DNA of 64,000 nucleotides. It comes from Prochlorococcus sp. AG-347-I21 (GTDB lineage Bacteria > Cyanobacteriota > Cyanobacteriia > PCC-6307 > Cyanobiaceae). The notes under the pieces are model-generated. The model did no database searches. It had not been told where the DNA came from and worked only from the letters and a program-made list of their open reading frames with translations. Shown one piece after another: positions 1 through 7,945 of this stretch. The translations under genes were made by a program, and so were the position numbers. The number at the start of each line of letters is the position of its first letter. The first letter of the stretch is position 1. The stretch covers positions 62,001-126,000 of the forward strand of contig QCBP01000003.1 in NCBI GenBank assembly GCA_003279055.1, given 5' to 3'.

Positions 1-2
1 TA

Positions 3-197
3 TTAAAGATAATTTGTTGCTGATTCTATTTGTTTTCTATTATCATGCATCTGTTCCAATTTATTATAAATTTCTTTAATTTGCAATTGTATTAGATCTG
101 TTGAATGTATATTACTTAACGCGTCTAATGTTGAAAGAAGGCTTTCTTTCGCTTCAATTAAATGTCTACATTCTTTACTGCCTGCTTCGTATGACAT
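3..197 (-). CDS. Small hypothetical protein, probably coiled coil
   Basis: The protein is 64 residues long, mostly helical, rich in Lys, Glu and Gln, and has no membrane segment. The frame stays open for 49 codons further upstream. That extension is aromatic and Asn-rich, unlike the rest, so I place the start at the internal ATG beginning MSYEAGSKEC. The stop codon lies just inside the window, so the gene is complete. It is divergent from the next small gene with about 140 bases between the two starts. I do not recognise the family and assign no function. Confidence 0.55.
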   Translation of the reverse strand: MSYEAGSKECRHLIEAKESLLSTLDALSNIHSTDLIQLQIKEIYNKLEQMHDNRKQIESATNYL

Positions 198-338
198 AGG
201 ATTTTTGTAAAAAATAATTATCCCAAATATATTAAAAATTCTTCCGTATTGCTTGATACTCTTAGTAAATAAACGCTTATTATTGTAATTTTCAATACAG
301 AATAAGAAATTATTTTTACTAAGATTTAATAAAAACAA

Positions 339-521
339 ATGCAAGAAAACTCTAATGATTATGAATTCTGTATTAAGTTGGCCTTAATTAATGCAAAAAA
401 AAGAATTAATCTACTAGATAATTCTGATAAAAAGTGTGTCCTAGAGGAATATAAGGAATGGCTTAATGATGACTTAAATAAACATACAGTTTTACTAATA
501 AGAGATGATCCCATCATTTAA
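339..521 (+). CDS. Small hypothetical protein
   Basis: This is a 60-residue acidic, soluble-looking protein with a helical middle (around KEWLNDDLNK) and no signal peptide or membrane segment. No strong Shine-Dalgarno sequence is visible before the ATG, which is common in this AT-rich genome. It is divergent from the upstream small gene and convergent with the minus-strand mini-genes that follow. No family is recognised. The main support is an uninterrupted frame with a plausible codon pattern. Confidence 0.45.
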   Translation: MQENSNDYEFCIKLALINAKKRINLLDNSDKKCVLEEYKEWLNDDLNKHTVLLIRDDPII

Positions 522-541
522 GTATGATGCAAAAATATTTT

Positions 542-637
542 CTAATTCTTTGTACCAGAAGTAACCCTAAATAAAAAATAAAGACTTATGATAAAAATTA
601 TTGAAAGAATAACCGTTAATGAAGAAAAACCACCCAT
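542..637 (-). CDS. Possible 31-residue single-helix membrane peptide
   Basis: A 32-codon frame encodes a peptide that starts MGGFSSLTVILS, continues with one strongly hydrophobic stretch (about residues 7-24) and ends in a short polar tail RVTSGTKN. The size and layout resemble the tiny one-helix subunits common in cyanobacterial thylakoid complexes, but I cannot match it to a named one. It lies 59 bases downstream of another mini-gene on the same strand. It could be a chance frame, because AT-rich DNA easily yields hydrophobic codons. Confidence 0.33.
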   Translation of the reverse strand: MGGFSSLTVILSIIFIISLYFLFRVTSGTKN

Positions 638-696
638 ATCTTTATTAATTAAAAATATATTTAACTATAGCAGTTAAGTTAAATTAAGTTCTGCAT

Positions 697-825
697 TCAG
701 TTTTCTTTGAAAAGTGAAAGGATAAATTTATGCAAAGTTTCTTTATCTAAAAATATTTTTTTATTCTTATATGTTTTTAATTTCTTAAAAATTAAATCAA
801 CTAATTGTTCTGATTTTGGATTCAT
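697..825 (-). CDS. Small hypothetical protein (42 residues)
   Basis: A 43-codon frame starting MNPKSEQLVDLIF encodes a lysine-rich, helical, soluble-looking peptide ending LSLFKEN. Its start lies 9 bases after the stop of the lipoprotein gene on the same strand, so the two are probably co-transcribed. The amphipathic leucine/isoleucine spacing and ordinary amino-acid composition argue for a real gene rather than noise. No family is recognised. Confidence 0.5.
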   Translation of the reverse strand: MNPKSEQLVDLIFKKLKTYKNKKIFLDKETLHKFILSLFKEN

Positions 826-834
826 ATATTAAAT

Positions 835-1185
835 TTATTTTTCCAATAAATAAATTTTTTCTTCACCTATTTTATCTGGCTTTGTTATTTTACATCCTTT
901 ATCTTTTTCCATACTACAATCTTTTGTGGCAGGAACAGATTTCCAGGTGCAAATTTTTTCTTGGGAATCTTCTTTTAAAATTTTCCATCCATCATCTAAG
1001 TATTCTGAAATACCATCCTCTTCACAAGAAAACTTTATTTCCATTCTTTTCTTTTCTGAATTAGGATTCTCATCAATATTTTTTTCCGAATTATTTATAG
1101 GATATTCTTTATTAGTTGATGTCTTACAAGAAATTAAGAAAATTGCAATTATAATTATCAGTGGAAATTGTTTTAATATTTTCAT
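835..1185 (-). CDS. Putative lipoprotein
   Basis: The 116-residue protein has a classic type II signal: basic start, hydrophobic residues 8-18 and lipobox LISC with the acylated cysteine at residue 20. It is therefore predicted to be membrane-anchored outside the cytoplasm. The mature part begins with a disordered Asn/Ser/Lys/Glu-rich linker. A small Cys- and Trp-containing domain follows (cysteines near FSCEED, KICTW, KDCSM and KGCKI), which could form two disulfides. It heads a set of small minus-strand genes. No known family is recognised. Confidence 0.7.
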   Translation of the reverse strand: MKILKQFPLIIIIAIFLISCKTSTNKEYPINNSEKNIDENPNSEKKRMEIKFSCEEDGISEYLDDGWKILKEDSQEKICTWKSVPATKDCSMEKDKGCKITKPDKIGEEKIYLLEK

Positions 1186-1217
1186 TTTTTTAACTTTTGA
1201 TCAATTCAAATTATAGT

Positions 1218-1394
1218 TTAGTTTGATTCAATTAATTTTAATAGTTTATCCATTTTATTCATCAAGTCTTTTACATCACCTGGGTTCGGTAATATTAATT
1301 CTTCCGTAACTTCTAAATGCATTTTCTTTAAGTTTTGCCTCAAATCTTTTAGATGCATTTTTATGTTTTCTTTCTTTTGTTTTATATCAGTCAT
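1218..1394 (-). CDS. Small hypothetical coiled-coil protein (58 residues)
   Basis: A 59-codon frame starts MTDIKQKKENIKMHL and encodes a very charged helical protein with methionine and leucine heptad-like spacing. A short break at LPNPGD separates two helices, suggesting a helical hairpin. It lies 32 bases upstream of the lipoprotein gene on the same strand, which supports co-transcription. There is no membrane segment or recognisable domain. Confidence 0.55.
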   Translation of the reverse strand: MTDIKQKKENIKMHLKDLRQNLKKMHLEVTEELILPNPGDVKDLMNKMDKLLKLIESN

Positions 1395-1475
1395 AGGAAT
1401 AAAATTTAAACTTTACTAAACTTAAAGTTAATATCATAATATTGTGATGCTTAATTGTAGAGAATAATTCAAAAA

Positions 1476-1913
1476 TTAATTTTTTAAATTTTCTATTTCA
1501 TAGATTTCTTCGCCACCATAACAAAAATTTGTAGATATCATTTTTATTTCCCTATTATTAATTCCGATTATATTTTTATTTTTAATAATATAATTTTTAG
1601 CAATCGCTTCACAATCTAATTTATTTTTTGCATGTTTAATAACTGGATAAAAATATGCCAATGCAGTAATTACAAACAAAAATATTATTATTGATTTTTT
1701 TTCATTTTGAATATATTCTTTAGATGTTTTTTTTGCTTTTAATATTTTTATTAGTAATTTATCTGGTAATCCTATCTGAACGAATAATAACTCTACCCAC
1801 CATGGAAGATCCTTTTCTTTCTTTTTCTTTAGGTTTTCGGAAGTATTCATTTTCTTGGCTTCATAGTTTTGGTTTCTAACCTCTTTAGGATTAGTTGTTT
1901 CTTTTTTACTCAT
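1476..1913 (-). CDS. Hypothetical membrane protein with one transmembrane helix
   Basis: The protein has 145 residues. Residues 1-35 are polar and very rich in Lys, Glu and Asn, followed by an amphipathic tryptophan patch (LPWWVELLF). One clear transmembrane helix lies at about residues 75-92. The C-terminal domain of about 50 residues contains two cysteines (LDCEAIA and TNFCYGG). The last part resembles a small extracytoplasmic domain, but topology is uncertain. No family is recognised. It stands alone, 81 bases upstream of the next minus-strand gene. Confidence 0.6.
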   Translation of the reverse strand: MSKKETTNPKEVRNQNYEAKKMNTSENLKKKKEKDLPWWVELLFVQIGLPDKLLIKILKAKKTSKEYIQNEKKSIIIFLFVITALAYFYPVIKHAKNKLDCEAIAKNYIIKNKNIIGINNREIKMISTNFCYGGEEIYEIENLKN

Positions 1914-2041
1914 ATCATCGAATGATTTATTTGGAATGTAGAGGTTTTATTTTGATTTGGAAACTATATTTTTATTTTATAAGTTTTAATTTAATTTATC
2001 TATGAATTTGAGTATTGTTAATGTGTATTTAGAAATTTTAA

Positions 2042-2311
2042 ATGGCAAAAAAAAGAAGGAAGTTAAATAAGGATTTTGAGAGAAAAATATATTCATCAAA
2101 AAAAAATGTGGAATTAGTATTGGCAAAAATCTATGACATAAATGATGAAGATATACAAAAAGAATATATGAGTGCCTTTAACAAAGTGGTTTACTTATAT
2201 GAGGAATTAAATGAAGATTATGAACGTCAAGGATTTTCTGATAATTCTGAAGAACTTCTCACAAGCTATAAAAATGCTTTTAATCTTTTTGTATCAGAAT
2301 TTGAAATTTAA
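2042..2311 (+). CDS. Hypothetical protein, basic N-terminus
   Basis: This 89-residue soluble protein has a strongly basic start (MAKKRRKLNK) and a helical, acidic remainder (NDEDIQKEYM, YEELNEDYE). No domain is recognised. The basic tail followed by acidic helices could suit nucleic-acid or ribosome contact, but that is only inference. It is convergent with the small secreted protein gene, with 9 bases between the ends. Confidence 0.55.
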   Translation: MAKKRRKLNKDFERKIYSSKKNVELVLAKIYDINDEDIQKEYMSAFNKVVYLYEELNEDYERQGFSDNSEELLTSYKNAFNLFVSEFEI

Positions 2312-2320
2312 ATTCAATTT

Positions 2321-2542
2321 CTAATACCGTTTGTAAGGAGTTACAGGGATTTCTATTAGTTTCCCTTCCTGGAGATTAGATCTTTTCACTTCTAAATTTT
2401 TGATACATAAAGATTCCTTTTTCTCCTTTGCGCAAAATCTTTTTATTTGGTAGTCAGTAAGTGAGAATGATTCTTTATTAAATGAAAAAAAGGCTAATAA
2501 AAAAATAGATAAATTTAATACAAATTTCATTTGTTTTCTCAT
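2321..2542 (-). CDS. Small secreted protein
   Basis: The 73-residue product begins with a signal peptide: basic MRKQMK, a hydrophobic core VLNLSIFLLAFFSF, and a likely cleavage after FS. The mature part of about 45 residues has two cysteines (RFCAKEK and SLCIKN) that could form a disulfide. I place the start at the ATG at 2542. A GTG one codon earlier and an ATG four codons later also fit. A purine-rich AAAGAGGG lies about 13 bases upstream. No family is recognised. Confidence 0.5.
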   Translation of the reverse strand: MRKQMKFVLNLSIFLLAFFSFNKESFSLTDYQIKRFCAKEKKESLCIKNLEVKRSNLQEGKLIEIPVTPYKRY

Positions 2543-2570
2543 CACAATTTTCTAACCCTCTTTAATTTAA

Positions 2571-2849
2571 TTACTTTTTATTATAAATATCTATAATTTC
2601 TTTTAATTCGTCTTTACTTAAGTCTGTTGAAATAAAAACTTCTTGGGCTGTTTTACCCTTTCTTGCTATTGCTTTATATCCGTTTATAGTTTTCACTGAT
2701 AATCTAATTATCAATTTAGAAGATCTTCCCCTTGCTCTTGAAATAGCAGCTGGAGTTATTGTTTTGATATTAATGTCTAAAGCTAACTTTTGAAGGATTG
2801 GAATTAGACCCTCTATATTTGTACTATGATTTAAAACTAACCTTCCCAA
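2571..2849 (-). CDS. DUF2103-like predicted metal-binding protein
   Basis: The 92-residue sequence opens GRLVLNHSTNIEGLIP and continues through TITPAAISRARGRS and KAIARKGKTAQEVF. From memory this matches the DUF2103 family of predicted metal-binding proteins in cyanobacteria and archaea. The biological role is unknown. The histidine and the basic RARGRS and ARKGK stretches may bind metal or RNA, which is inference. Translation starts at a TTG. It is divergent from petN with about 115 bases between them, so the two share a promoter region. Confidence 0.6.
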   Translation of the reverse strand: MGRLVLNHSTNIEGLIPILQKLALDINIKTITPAAISRARGRSSKLIIRLSVKTINGYKAIARKGKTAQEVFISTDLSKDELKEIIDIYNKK

Positions 2850-2965
2850 TTTAAATTTATTTTTATTCTATTGAGAATATTTTGTTTCTGAGAAATTAAC
2901 TTTAGTTTTAAATATGATTAAAAGTTTTGTAGTTCTGTTATATTTATATTAGAAATTTAAATTCA

Positions 2966-3067
2966 ATGATCTTTCAAATAGGTTGGGCTGCATTGGCTGC
3001 AATTTTTACTTTTTCAATTGCTATGGTTGTTTGGGGAAGGAATGGTGATGGTTCCATTGATATATGA
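2966..3067 (+). CDS. petN: Cytochrome b6f complex subunit PetN
   Basis: PetN is a one-helix subunit needed for assembly and stability of the thylakoid cytochrome b6f complex, which passes electrons from plastoquinol to plastocyanin or cytochrome c. The 33-residue product shows the family pattern: a short lumenal start, a helix at about residues 5-23 ([18 protein letters not shown]), and the conserved VVWGR motif followed by a short tail. Its stop overlaps the start of the next membrane miniprotein by four bases (ATGA), indicating coupled translation. Confidence 0.9.
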
Positions 3068-3204
3068 TTTCATTTTTAACTTATGAAGTCTATTTAAATA
3101 ATTTTCTTATCCTAACATCATTTGCTTTACTCATATTCATAACAATAGCCGTAGTTTATATATCCTATGTCTCTTGGAAAGATAAAAAAAGATTAAGAAA
3201 ATAA
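3064..3204 (+). CDS. Small membrane protein co-translated with PetN
   Basis: A 46-residue protein has one transmembrane helix at about residues 14-36 ([20 protein letters not shown]) and a strongly basic cytoplasmic-type tail (WKDKKRLRK). It starts within the petN stop (ATGA overlap) and ends three bases before the convergent psb29 stop, so it fills the available gap exactly. The linkage suggests a role near the cytochrome b6f complex or thylakoid membrane, but no family is recognised and this is inference. Confidence 0.65.
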
Positions 3205-3207
3205 GTA

Positions 3208-3861
3208 TTATTTTTGTTCTTTTTTCTTTTCTTTAGTCCTGAGCTCTTCAATTAATTCTTTTGCTTGTTCCATTTTTGATAAACTACTTTTATAAATTCC
3301 AATATCTTTTTCTGCTTTATTAGCAGATAAGTTTAATTTTTCAAAAATATCAGAAATCATCTTATTTATCTCTGATTCATCTTTCTCTTTAAGATCTTGG
3401 GCGTTTGAAATTAATATATATATTGCTAAGTTCAAAACCCTTGAGGGATAAAGTTTAGAATTGCTTTTTTCTATTAATAGTTTCAAAATATCGTTAGATG
3501 TTTTATTCTTGAACTCTTTTTGAGATTTTTGAGATATTTCATTAATGTCCTTCGCTTCAAAATTTGTAGAGCTGCATAAAGATTCAAAAAGAAGATCTAA
3601 ATGTTTCTCAGGTTTGTATCCTTTCGTTAATTCTTTAAATGTTTCTGTGAGACCGACACAAAAGAGATAATCTTGCGTAAAATCGTTTTGATGGTTCAGA
3701 AGATTAAGTTCGACAAGCATTTCATCAACTATTTTCTTATATAAACCTGGAATCACGTAAGGGAATTTTTCATGAAATAACTTTTTGCTATCTGAAACAG
3801 TCAATTTTTCTTTCAATTTTTTATATGTAAACCTTAATAAGGTTAGCGTATGTTGACTCAA
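3208..3861 (-). CDS. psb29: Psb29/Thf1 (thylakoid formation protein)
   Basis: Thf1/Psb29 is a mainly helical protein needed for photosystem II biogenesis and for stability of thylakoid FtsH complexes. The 217-residue length fits the family. Recognisable stretches include TVSDSKKLFHEKFPYVIP near residue 21, the following VDEMLVELNLL, and FCVGLTETFKELTKGY. The C-terminus is a charged coiled coil (EELRTKEKKKEQK). The gene is divergent from clpP with 35 bases between starts, and ftsH lies just beyond. This fits the known Thf1-FtsH functional link. Confidence 0.9.
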   Translation of the reverse strand: MSQHTLTLLRFTYKKLKEKLTVSDSKKLFHEKFPYVIPGLYKKIVDEMLVELNLLNHQNDFTQDYLFCVGLTETFKELTKGYKPEKHLDLLFESLCSSTNFEAKDINEISQKSQKEFKNKTSNDILKLLIEKSNSKLYPSRVLNLAIYILISNAQDLKEKDESEINKMISDIFEKLNLSANKAEKDIGIYKSSLSKMEQAKELIEELRTKEKKKEQK

Positions 3862-3896
3862 TATAGCTAATATCTAATGAACAGATAAATATTATC

Positions 3897-4484
3897 ATGA
3901 TCCCTTTAGTATTAGAAGAATCTGGCGGTAGTGAAAGAGTCTTTGATATTTATTCGAGATTATTAAGAGAAAGAATAATCTTTTTGGGAGAACAAGTTAC
4001 TAGTGAAACTGCTAATAGAATTGTTGCTCAATTATTGTTCCTTGAAGCAGAGGATCCAGATAAGGACATTTATATGTACATAAATTCACCAGGAGGATCC
4101 GTATATGATGGACTGGGTATTTTTGATACAATGCAACATGTTAAGCCTGACATTCATACAGTTTGTGTAGGCTTAGCAGCTAGTATGGGCGCATTTTTGC
4201 TTGCTGCAGGCACTAAAGGGAAAAGAAGCAGCCTTAGACACTCAAGAATAATGATTCATCAACCACTTGGGGGAGCCAGAGGACAAGCCAGTGATATAAG
4301 GATCCAAGCAGATGAAATTTTGTTCTTAAAAGAGCGGCTCAATACTGAATTGTCAGAAAGAACTGGAAAGGATTATGACACTATCAAAGAAGATACTGAC
4401 AGAGATTTTTACATGTCCCCAATGGAAGCCGTTGAGTACGGTTTAATTGATCTTGTATTAGATAAGAAACCTATTAAAGTCTAA
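3897..4484 (+). CDS. clpP: ATP-dependent Clp protease proteolytic subunit
   Basis: ClpP forms the tetradecameric serine-protease chamber that degrades proteins unfolded by Clp ATPases. The 195 residues match normal family length. The catalytic triad is visible: Ser96 in GLAASMGAF, His121 in MIHQPLGG, and Asp170 in DRDFYM. The glycine-rich SPGGSVYDG loop is present, so this is an active ClpP and not a ClpR-type subunit. Its 3' end overlaps the convergent ftsH end by four bases. Cyanobacteria carry several ClpP paralogues. Which one this is cannot be fixed from the sequence alone. Confidence 0.95.
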   Translation: MIPLVLEESGGSERVFDIYSRLLRERIIFLGEQVTSETANRIVAQLLFLEAEDPDKDIYMYINSPGGSVYDGLGIFDTMQHVKPDIHTVCVGLAASMGAFLLAAGTKGKRSSLRHSRIMIHQPLGGARGQASDIRIQADEILFLKERLNTELSERTGKDYDTIKEDTDRDFYMSPMEAVEYGLIDLVLDKKPIKV

Positions 4485-6394
4485 CTTAATAATTGAGGTG
4501 TTCTCTCTTTCTCAGGAATTTTGGTGAATTTGGAGAGAACACTAATAAATTCATCACCATTTAATGTTTCTTTTTCGATTAATAAGTCAACTATCTTATC
4601 CATAGCTTCTCTATTTTTGTTCACTATATCGTAGGTTTCTTTATAACATTCCTTAACCATAACTCTTACACTTTCATCAATTTGTTTTGAGATTGAATCA
4701 GAGACTTCACTTCTAGTCATTAAATCTCTACCTACAAATACTTCTTGATTTCCACTCTCTAAAGCTATAGGACCTAAATTACTCATCCCAAATCTAGTTA
4801 CCATTTGGCGAGCCATAGAAGCAACTTGTTGGAAATCGCCACCAGCACCTGTTGTAATTTCACCTTTTCCAAAAACTACATCTTCAGCAGCTCTTCCTCC
4901 GAGTGCTCCCATTATTCTGGCTTTTAATTGAGCTCTACTTACTAGGGTCTGCTCATCATCTGGAGTAAACCAAGTTAGACCTTTAGCTTGTCCCCTAGGA
5001 ATGACAGTTACTTTTTGAACAGGGTCATGAGCTTTAACAAGTGAACCGATAAGGGCATGACCAACCTCATGATAAGCAATTAGTCTTTTACTTCTTCCAT
5101 CAGTTAATGGAGATCCCTCCATCCCAGCAACAATTCTGTCTACAGAGTCATCGATTTCTGAGATACTTATAGAATCTTTTCTTCTTCTAGCAGTTAAGAT
5201 GGCTGCCTCATTTAGTAAATTCGCTAAATCTGCACCAGTAAAACCTGGGGTTCTCCTAGCAATACTTTCAAGAGTTAAATCCTCTTGTAGCTTTTTATTC
5301 CTCGCATGAACTTCAAGTATAGATAGTCTGCCCTTGATATCTGGAGCATCTACAGTTACCTGTCTGTCAAATCTGCCAGGTCTCATAAGGGCTGAATCTA
5401 GAACGTCAGGCCTGTTAGTGGCCGCGATTATAATTATTCCACTATTACCTTCGAATCCATCCATTTCAGTAAGCAACTGATTGAGAGTTTGCTCTCTCTC
5501 GTCATTGCCTCCTCCAATACCGGCCCCTCTTTGTCTTCCTACAGCATCAATTTCATCAATAAAAATTAAACAGGGGCTATTTTCCTTGGCTCTTTTAAAA
5601 AGGTCTCTTACTCTACTAGCGCCAACACCAACAAACATTTCAACAAATTCAGAACCTGATAATGAGAAGAATGGAACTCCAGCTTCTCCTGCAATTGCTT
5701 TGGCTAGGAGAGTTTTGCCAGTCCCAGGAGGTCCAACCAATAAAACACCTTTCGGTATTCTTGCTCCCACAGAAGTGAATTTTTCGGGTTTTTTCAGAAA
5801 AGTAACAACCTCTTGTAAATCCTGTTTAGCTTCATTAACACCTGCTACGTCATCGAAAACTACTCCTGTTTCAGCCTCCATTGCAAATCTTGCCTTTGTC
5901 TTTCCAAACTGCATTGCTTGGCCAGGACCTCCAGGCATACCATTCGATCTCCTGGCTAATAAAATTAAACCACCTATTAAGATAGCTGGGAAAAGTAAAT
6001 TTCCAAGAATTCCTAATGCAGGTGGAGCTGTTTTAACAGGATGTATATCAAAACTAATTCCTTCGTTTTTTAAGTTGTTAATAAGTTCTGGTGTTAAGCC
6101 TGGGAGGTCTACCCTTAATCTTTGTACTTTATTATCTAAGTCAGAATCTATTGTCTCTATAACTGCATTTCTACCACCTTCAAAAATATCAACTGATGTT
6201 ACTCTTCCTGAATTAATGTACTCTAAGAATCTTCCGTAACTTACTCTTGCTACAGCTGAATTTCTCGGTGCAACAGTTGTGCCATTTGATTTAAGAGAAT
6301 CAACGCTATTGTTAGATAAAAATTGGTATGAAAGTGCAATTACTAAAAGTATAGGTAAAGCCCATAAAATTAATGTTTTAAATTTCTGATTCAT
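4481..6394 (-). CDS. ftsH: ATP-dependent zinc metalloprotease FtsH
   Basis: FtsH is a membrane-anchored hexameric AAA+ protease. Thylakoid forms degrade damaged photosystem II D1 protein. The 637-residue protein has two transmembrane helices (about 8-26 and 126-147) around a lumenal or periplasmic domain. Walker A GPPGTGKT lies at 221-228, Walker B LIFIDEID near 276-283, the arginine-finger region RPGRFDRQV near 338-346, and zinc site HEVGH at 442-446. Its promoter faces that of the sipA-like gene. Its neighbours psb29 and clpP suggest a membrane protein quality-control block. Confidence 0.97.
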   Translation of the reverse strand: MNQKFKTLILWALPILLVIALSYQFLSNNSVDSLKSNGTTVAPRNSAVARVSYGRFLEYINSGRVTSVDIFEGGRNAVIETIDSDLDNKVQRLRVDLPGLTPELINNLKNEGISFDIHPVKTAPPALGILGNLLFPAILIGGLILLARRSNGMPGGPGQAMQFGKTKARFAMEAETGVVFDDVAGVNEAKQDLQEVVTFLKKPEKFTSVGARIPKGVLLVGPPGTGKTLLAKAIAGEAGVPFFSLSGSEFVEMFVGVGASRVRDLFKRAKENSPCLIFIDEIDAVGRQRGAGIGGGNDEREQTLNQLLTEMDGFEGNSGIIIIAATNRPDVLDSALMRPGRFDRQVTVDAPDIKGRLSILEVHARNKKLQEDLTLESIARRTPGFTGADLANLLNEAAILTARRRKDSISISEIDDSVDRIVAGMEGSPLTDGRSKRLIAYHEVGHALIGSLVKAHDPVQKVTVIPRGQAKGLTWFTPDDEQTLVSRAQLKARIMGALGGRAAEDVVFGKGEITTGAGGDFQQVASMARQMVTRFGMSNLGPIALESGNQEVFVGRDLMTRSEVSDSISKQIDESVRVMVKECYKETYDIVNKNREAMDKIVDLLIEKETLNGDEFISVLSKFTKIPEKERTPQLLS

Positions 6395-6419
6395 TAATTT
6401 GTTTGAAGTTAATTTAATG

Positions 6420-6425
6420 ATTCTA
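6420..6425 (-). promoter_or_regulatory. Candidate -10 element for ftsH
   Basis: On the minus strand this reads TAGAAT, a good bacterial -10 hexamer, 26 bases before the ftsH start. It sits inside a 10-bp palindrome (ATTCTAGAAT, 6420-6429), so the same hexamer also occurs on the plus strand. No convincing -35 box is seen at the right distance, which is usual for Prochlorococcus promoters. Confidence 0.35.
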
Positions 6426-6501
6426 GAATGAATCAGTCAATTTCGTTGATATTTCCTCTAACTTTGTGCTTATATTACCTTTAAATGTATTGGATTTATT
6501 G

Positions 6502-6711
6502 ATGAAATTTGAGATTAAAGAAAAGGTTAAGTTGATTGCCCCAGTTTCTTATCTTAAAACGTCGGATAATATGCCAATGCTTAGACCACCTGATCTAGTG
6601 GCAATTGATGAAATTGGGGAAATTATAGCTATAAAATCTTTAGATACTGTTGAGGTAAAGTTTAGAAGAGGTTCGTTTTTAATTGATATTAAAAAGATTC
6701 AGAAAATTTGA
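6502..6711 (+). CDS. SipA-like small regulatory protein (DUF3148)
   Basis: The 69-residue protein carries the family hallmark YLKTSDNMPMLRPPDLV (about residues 17-33) followed by an SH3-like beta-rich end (VEVKFRRGSFLIDI). Cyanobacterial SipA binds the histidine kinase NblS (Hik33) and enhances its activity. Some databases label the same family an NDH assembly protein. I chose the ATG that gives MKFEIKEKVKL, because the 12 upstream in-frame residues do not look like the family. It is divergent from ftsH, whose expression in cyanobacteria responds to light stress, as does NblS. Confidence 0.7.
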   Translation: MKFEIKEKVKLIAPVSYLKTSDNMPMLRPPDLVAIDEIGEIIAIKSLDTVEVKFRRGSFLIDIKKIQKI

Positions 6712-6727
6712 ATTAATATTTTTTGAA

Positions 6728-7945
6728 TTAAAAGTTTTTCTTCCAGATTGAAGAAATTTCTAAACATATTTTTTTATTGCCAGAAATACTCAAAAAAGGT
6801 TTTGAAAAATACTTATTAGTTAATTTAAAAATATCTAGAGAAGATATTTGGTCTATTTGTGAATTTAAATCCTGCCCAGAAATTGGATGGATACCATAAC
6901 TTATTAATTGTATTTTTCGCTGTAAAATCTCATCTAGTGATTGATCTCCTAAAAGAAAAGAACCCTTTAGTTTTTCTTTGGCTAAAAATATTTCACTATC
7001 AATCAAGGGAGTCAAGAGTAAATCTTTCCAAAATGATGTTAAAAGTTCAAAAGCATAAAGGGCTTTTGTATTCGATACTGATAAATAAATCAAAAATGGG
7101 GCATTTCCACTCCTGACAGGATAATAAACACCTAAATCGTAAGTGATGCCATTTTTTTCTCTAAAAAGTTTAAATAAAGCTGCACTCATTCCATAAGATA
7201 AATATGATTCCAAAACTTTAAGTGGTAAATATTCACTACTTCTTCGAGAACAAGTTTGGTCCCCCATCATTATTATTGTTTGATTTGAATCATTCTTGAT
7301 GTAATCAAATCTATTCTTAGCATTTAAATTATTATTTACACGTAGTGATTTTTCTTTTAGAATTATTTTTTCTAATGATCCAAAATTTTGTCCATTTATT
7401 TCGGGATTATTTGAAATTAAATACTTTTCTCTACTTTTAAAATTATTAAACTCTAGCAAAACATCTTCATAGGTAATCTTAGAAAGATCATTTGCATTGC
7501 CAATTGTGTTGAAAGCATAAGGATGATTTGAGTAAACAATTTTTCTCCATTTTTCAAAACAGATATTGAATGGATTCTCTTTATCTTTTTTTATGTAATC
7601 AATAGAAGATTTTTTTACTTTTTTAAATTCTTTTTTCGAGAGGATTGGCCTATATATAATTAATTCTAATAAAGGGAATAACTTGCTGAAATGTTCATTT
7701 AGGGATTTAATGCTTATTGAAATACCATCTTCAAATACTTCTTGATTTAATTCTGCTCCATACGACTCAATATATTCAGAAAGAGTTAAATTATTAAAAC
7801 CTTCACATCCTCTGGTAAGTAATGAACAAAGGATTTTGTTTACCCCTTTTTTGCCGTTAATATCCATATCACTCCCACCTTTAATCCAAATCGAAGCAAT
7901 TGAAAAATTTCTTTTTTTGTTATTTAAAAAATATCTTTTTAACAT
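6728..7945 (-). CDS. M16-family peptidase-like subunit lacking the zinc site
   Basis: The 405-residue protein has the two-lobed M16 (insulinase/processing peptidase) fold pattern. The opening WIKGGSDMDINGKKGVNKI aligns with the catalytic partner encoded upstream. The His-x-x-Glu-His zinc motif is absent: the equivalent region reads GVNKILCSLLTRG. The C-lobe retains GMSAALFKLFREKNGITYD, the conserved substrate-closing region. It overlaps the catalytic gene by seven bases, so the two are translated together. By analogy with other M16 pairs it probably forms a heterodimer in which this is the non-catalytic half. Confidence 0.88.
   Translation of the reverse strand: MLKRYFLNNKKRNFSIASIWIKGGSDMDINGKKGVNKILCSLLTRGCEGFNNLTLSEYIESYGAELNQEVFEDGISISIKSLNEHFSKLFPLLELIIYRPILSKKEFKKVKKSSIDYIKKDKENPFNICFEKWRKIVYSNHPYAFNTIGNANDLSKITYEDVLLEFNNFKSREKYLISNNPEINGQNFGSLEKIILKEKSLRVNNNLNAKNRFDYIKNDSNQTIIMMGDQTCSRRSSEYLPLKVLESYLSYGMSAALFKLFREKNGITYDLGVYYPVRSGNAPFLIYLSVSNTKALYAFELLTSFWKDLLLTPLIDSEIFLAKEKLKGSFLLGDQSLDEILQRKIQLISYGIHPISGQDLNSQIDQISSLDIFKLTNKYFSKPFLSISGNKKICLEISSIWKKNF

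Noticed and set aside
198-344. N-terminal extension of the first minus-strand gene
   Set aside because: The extra 49 residues are aromatic, Asn-rich and low in similarity to the rest. They would run into the start of the divergent gene, so the internal ATG fits better.
816-1216. Two plus-strand frames over the lipoprotein gene
   Set aside because: They lie opposite a gene with a convincing lipobox and have Phe/Ser/Ile-rich shadow composition.
5481-6239. Long plus-strand frame (252 codons) opposite ftsH
   Set aside because: It is the antisense shadow of the well-supported ftsH gene, with proline/serine-rich composition and no recognisable domain.
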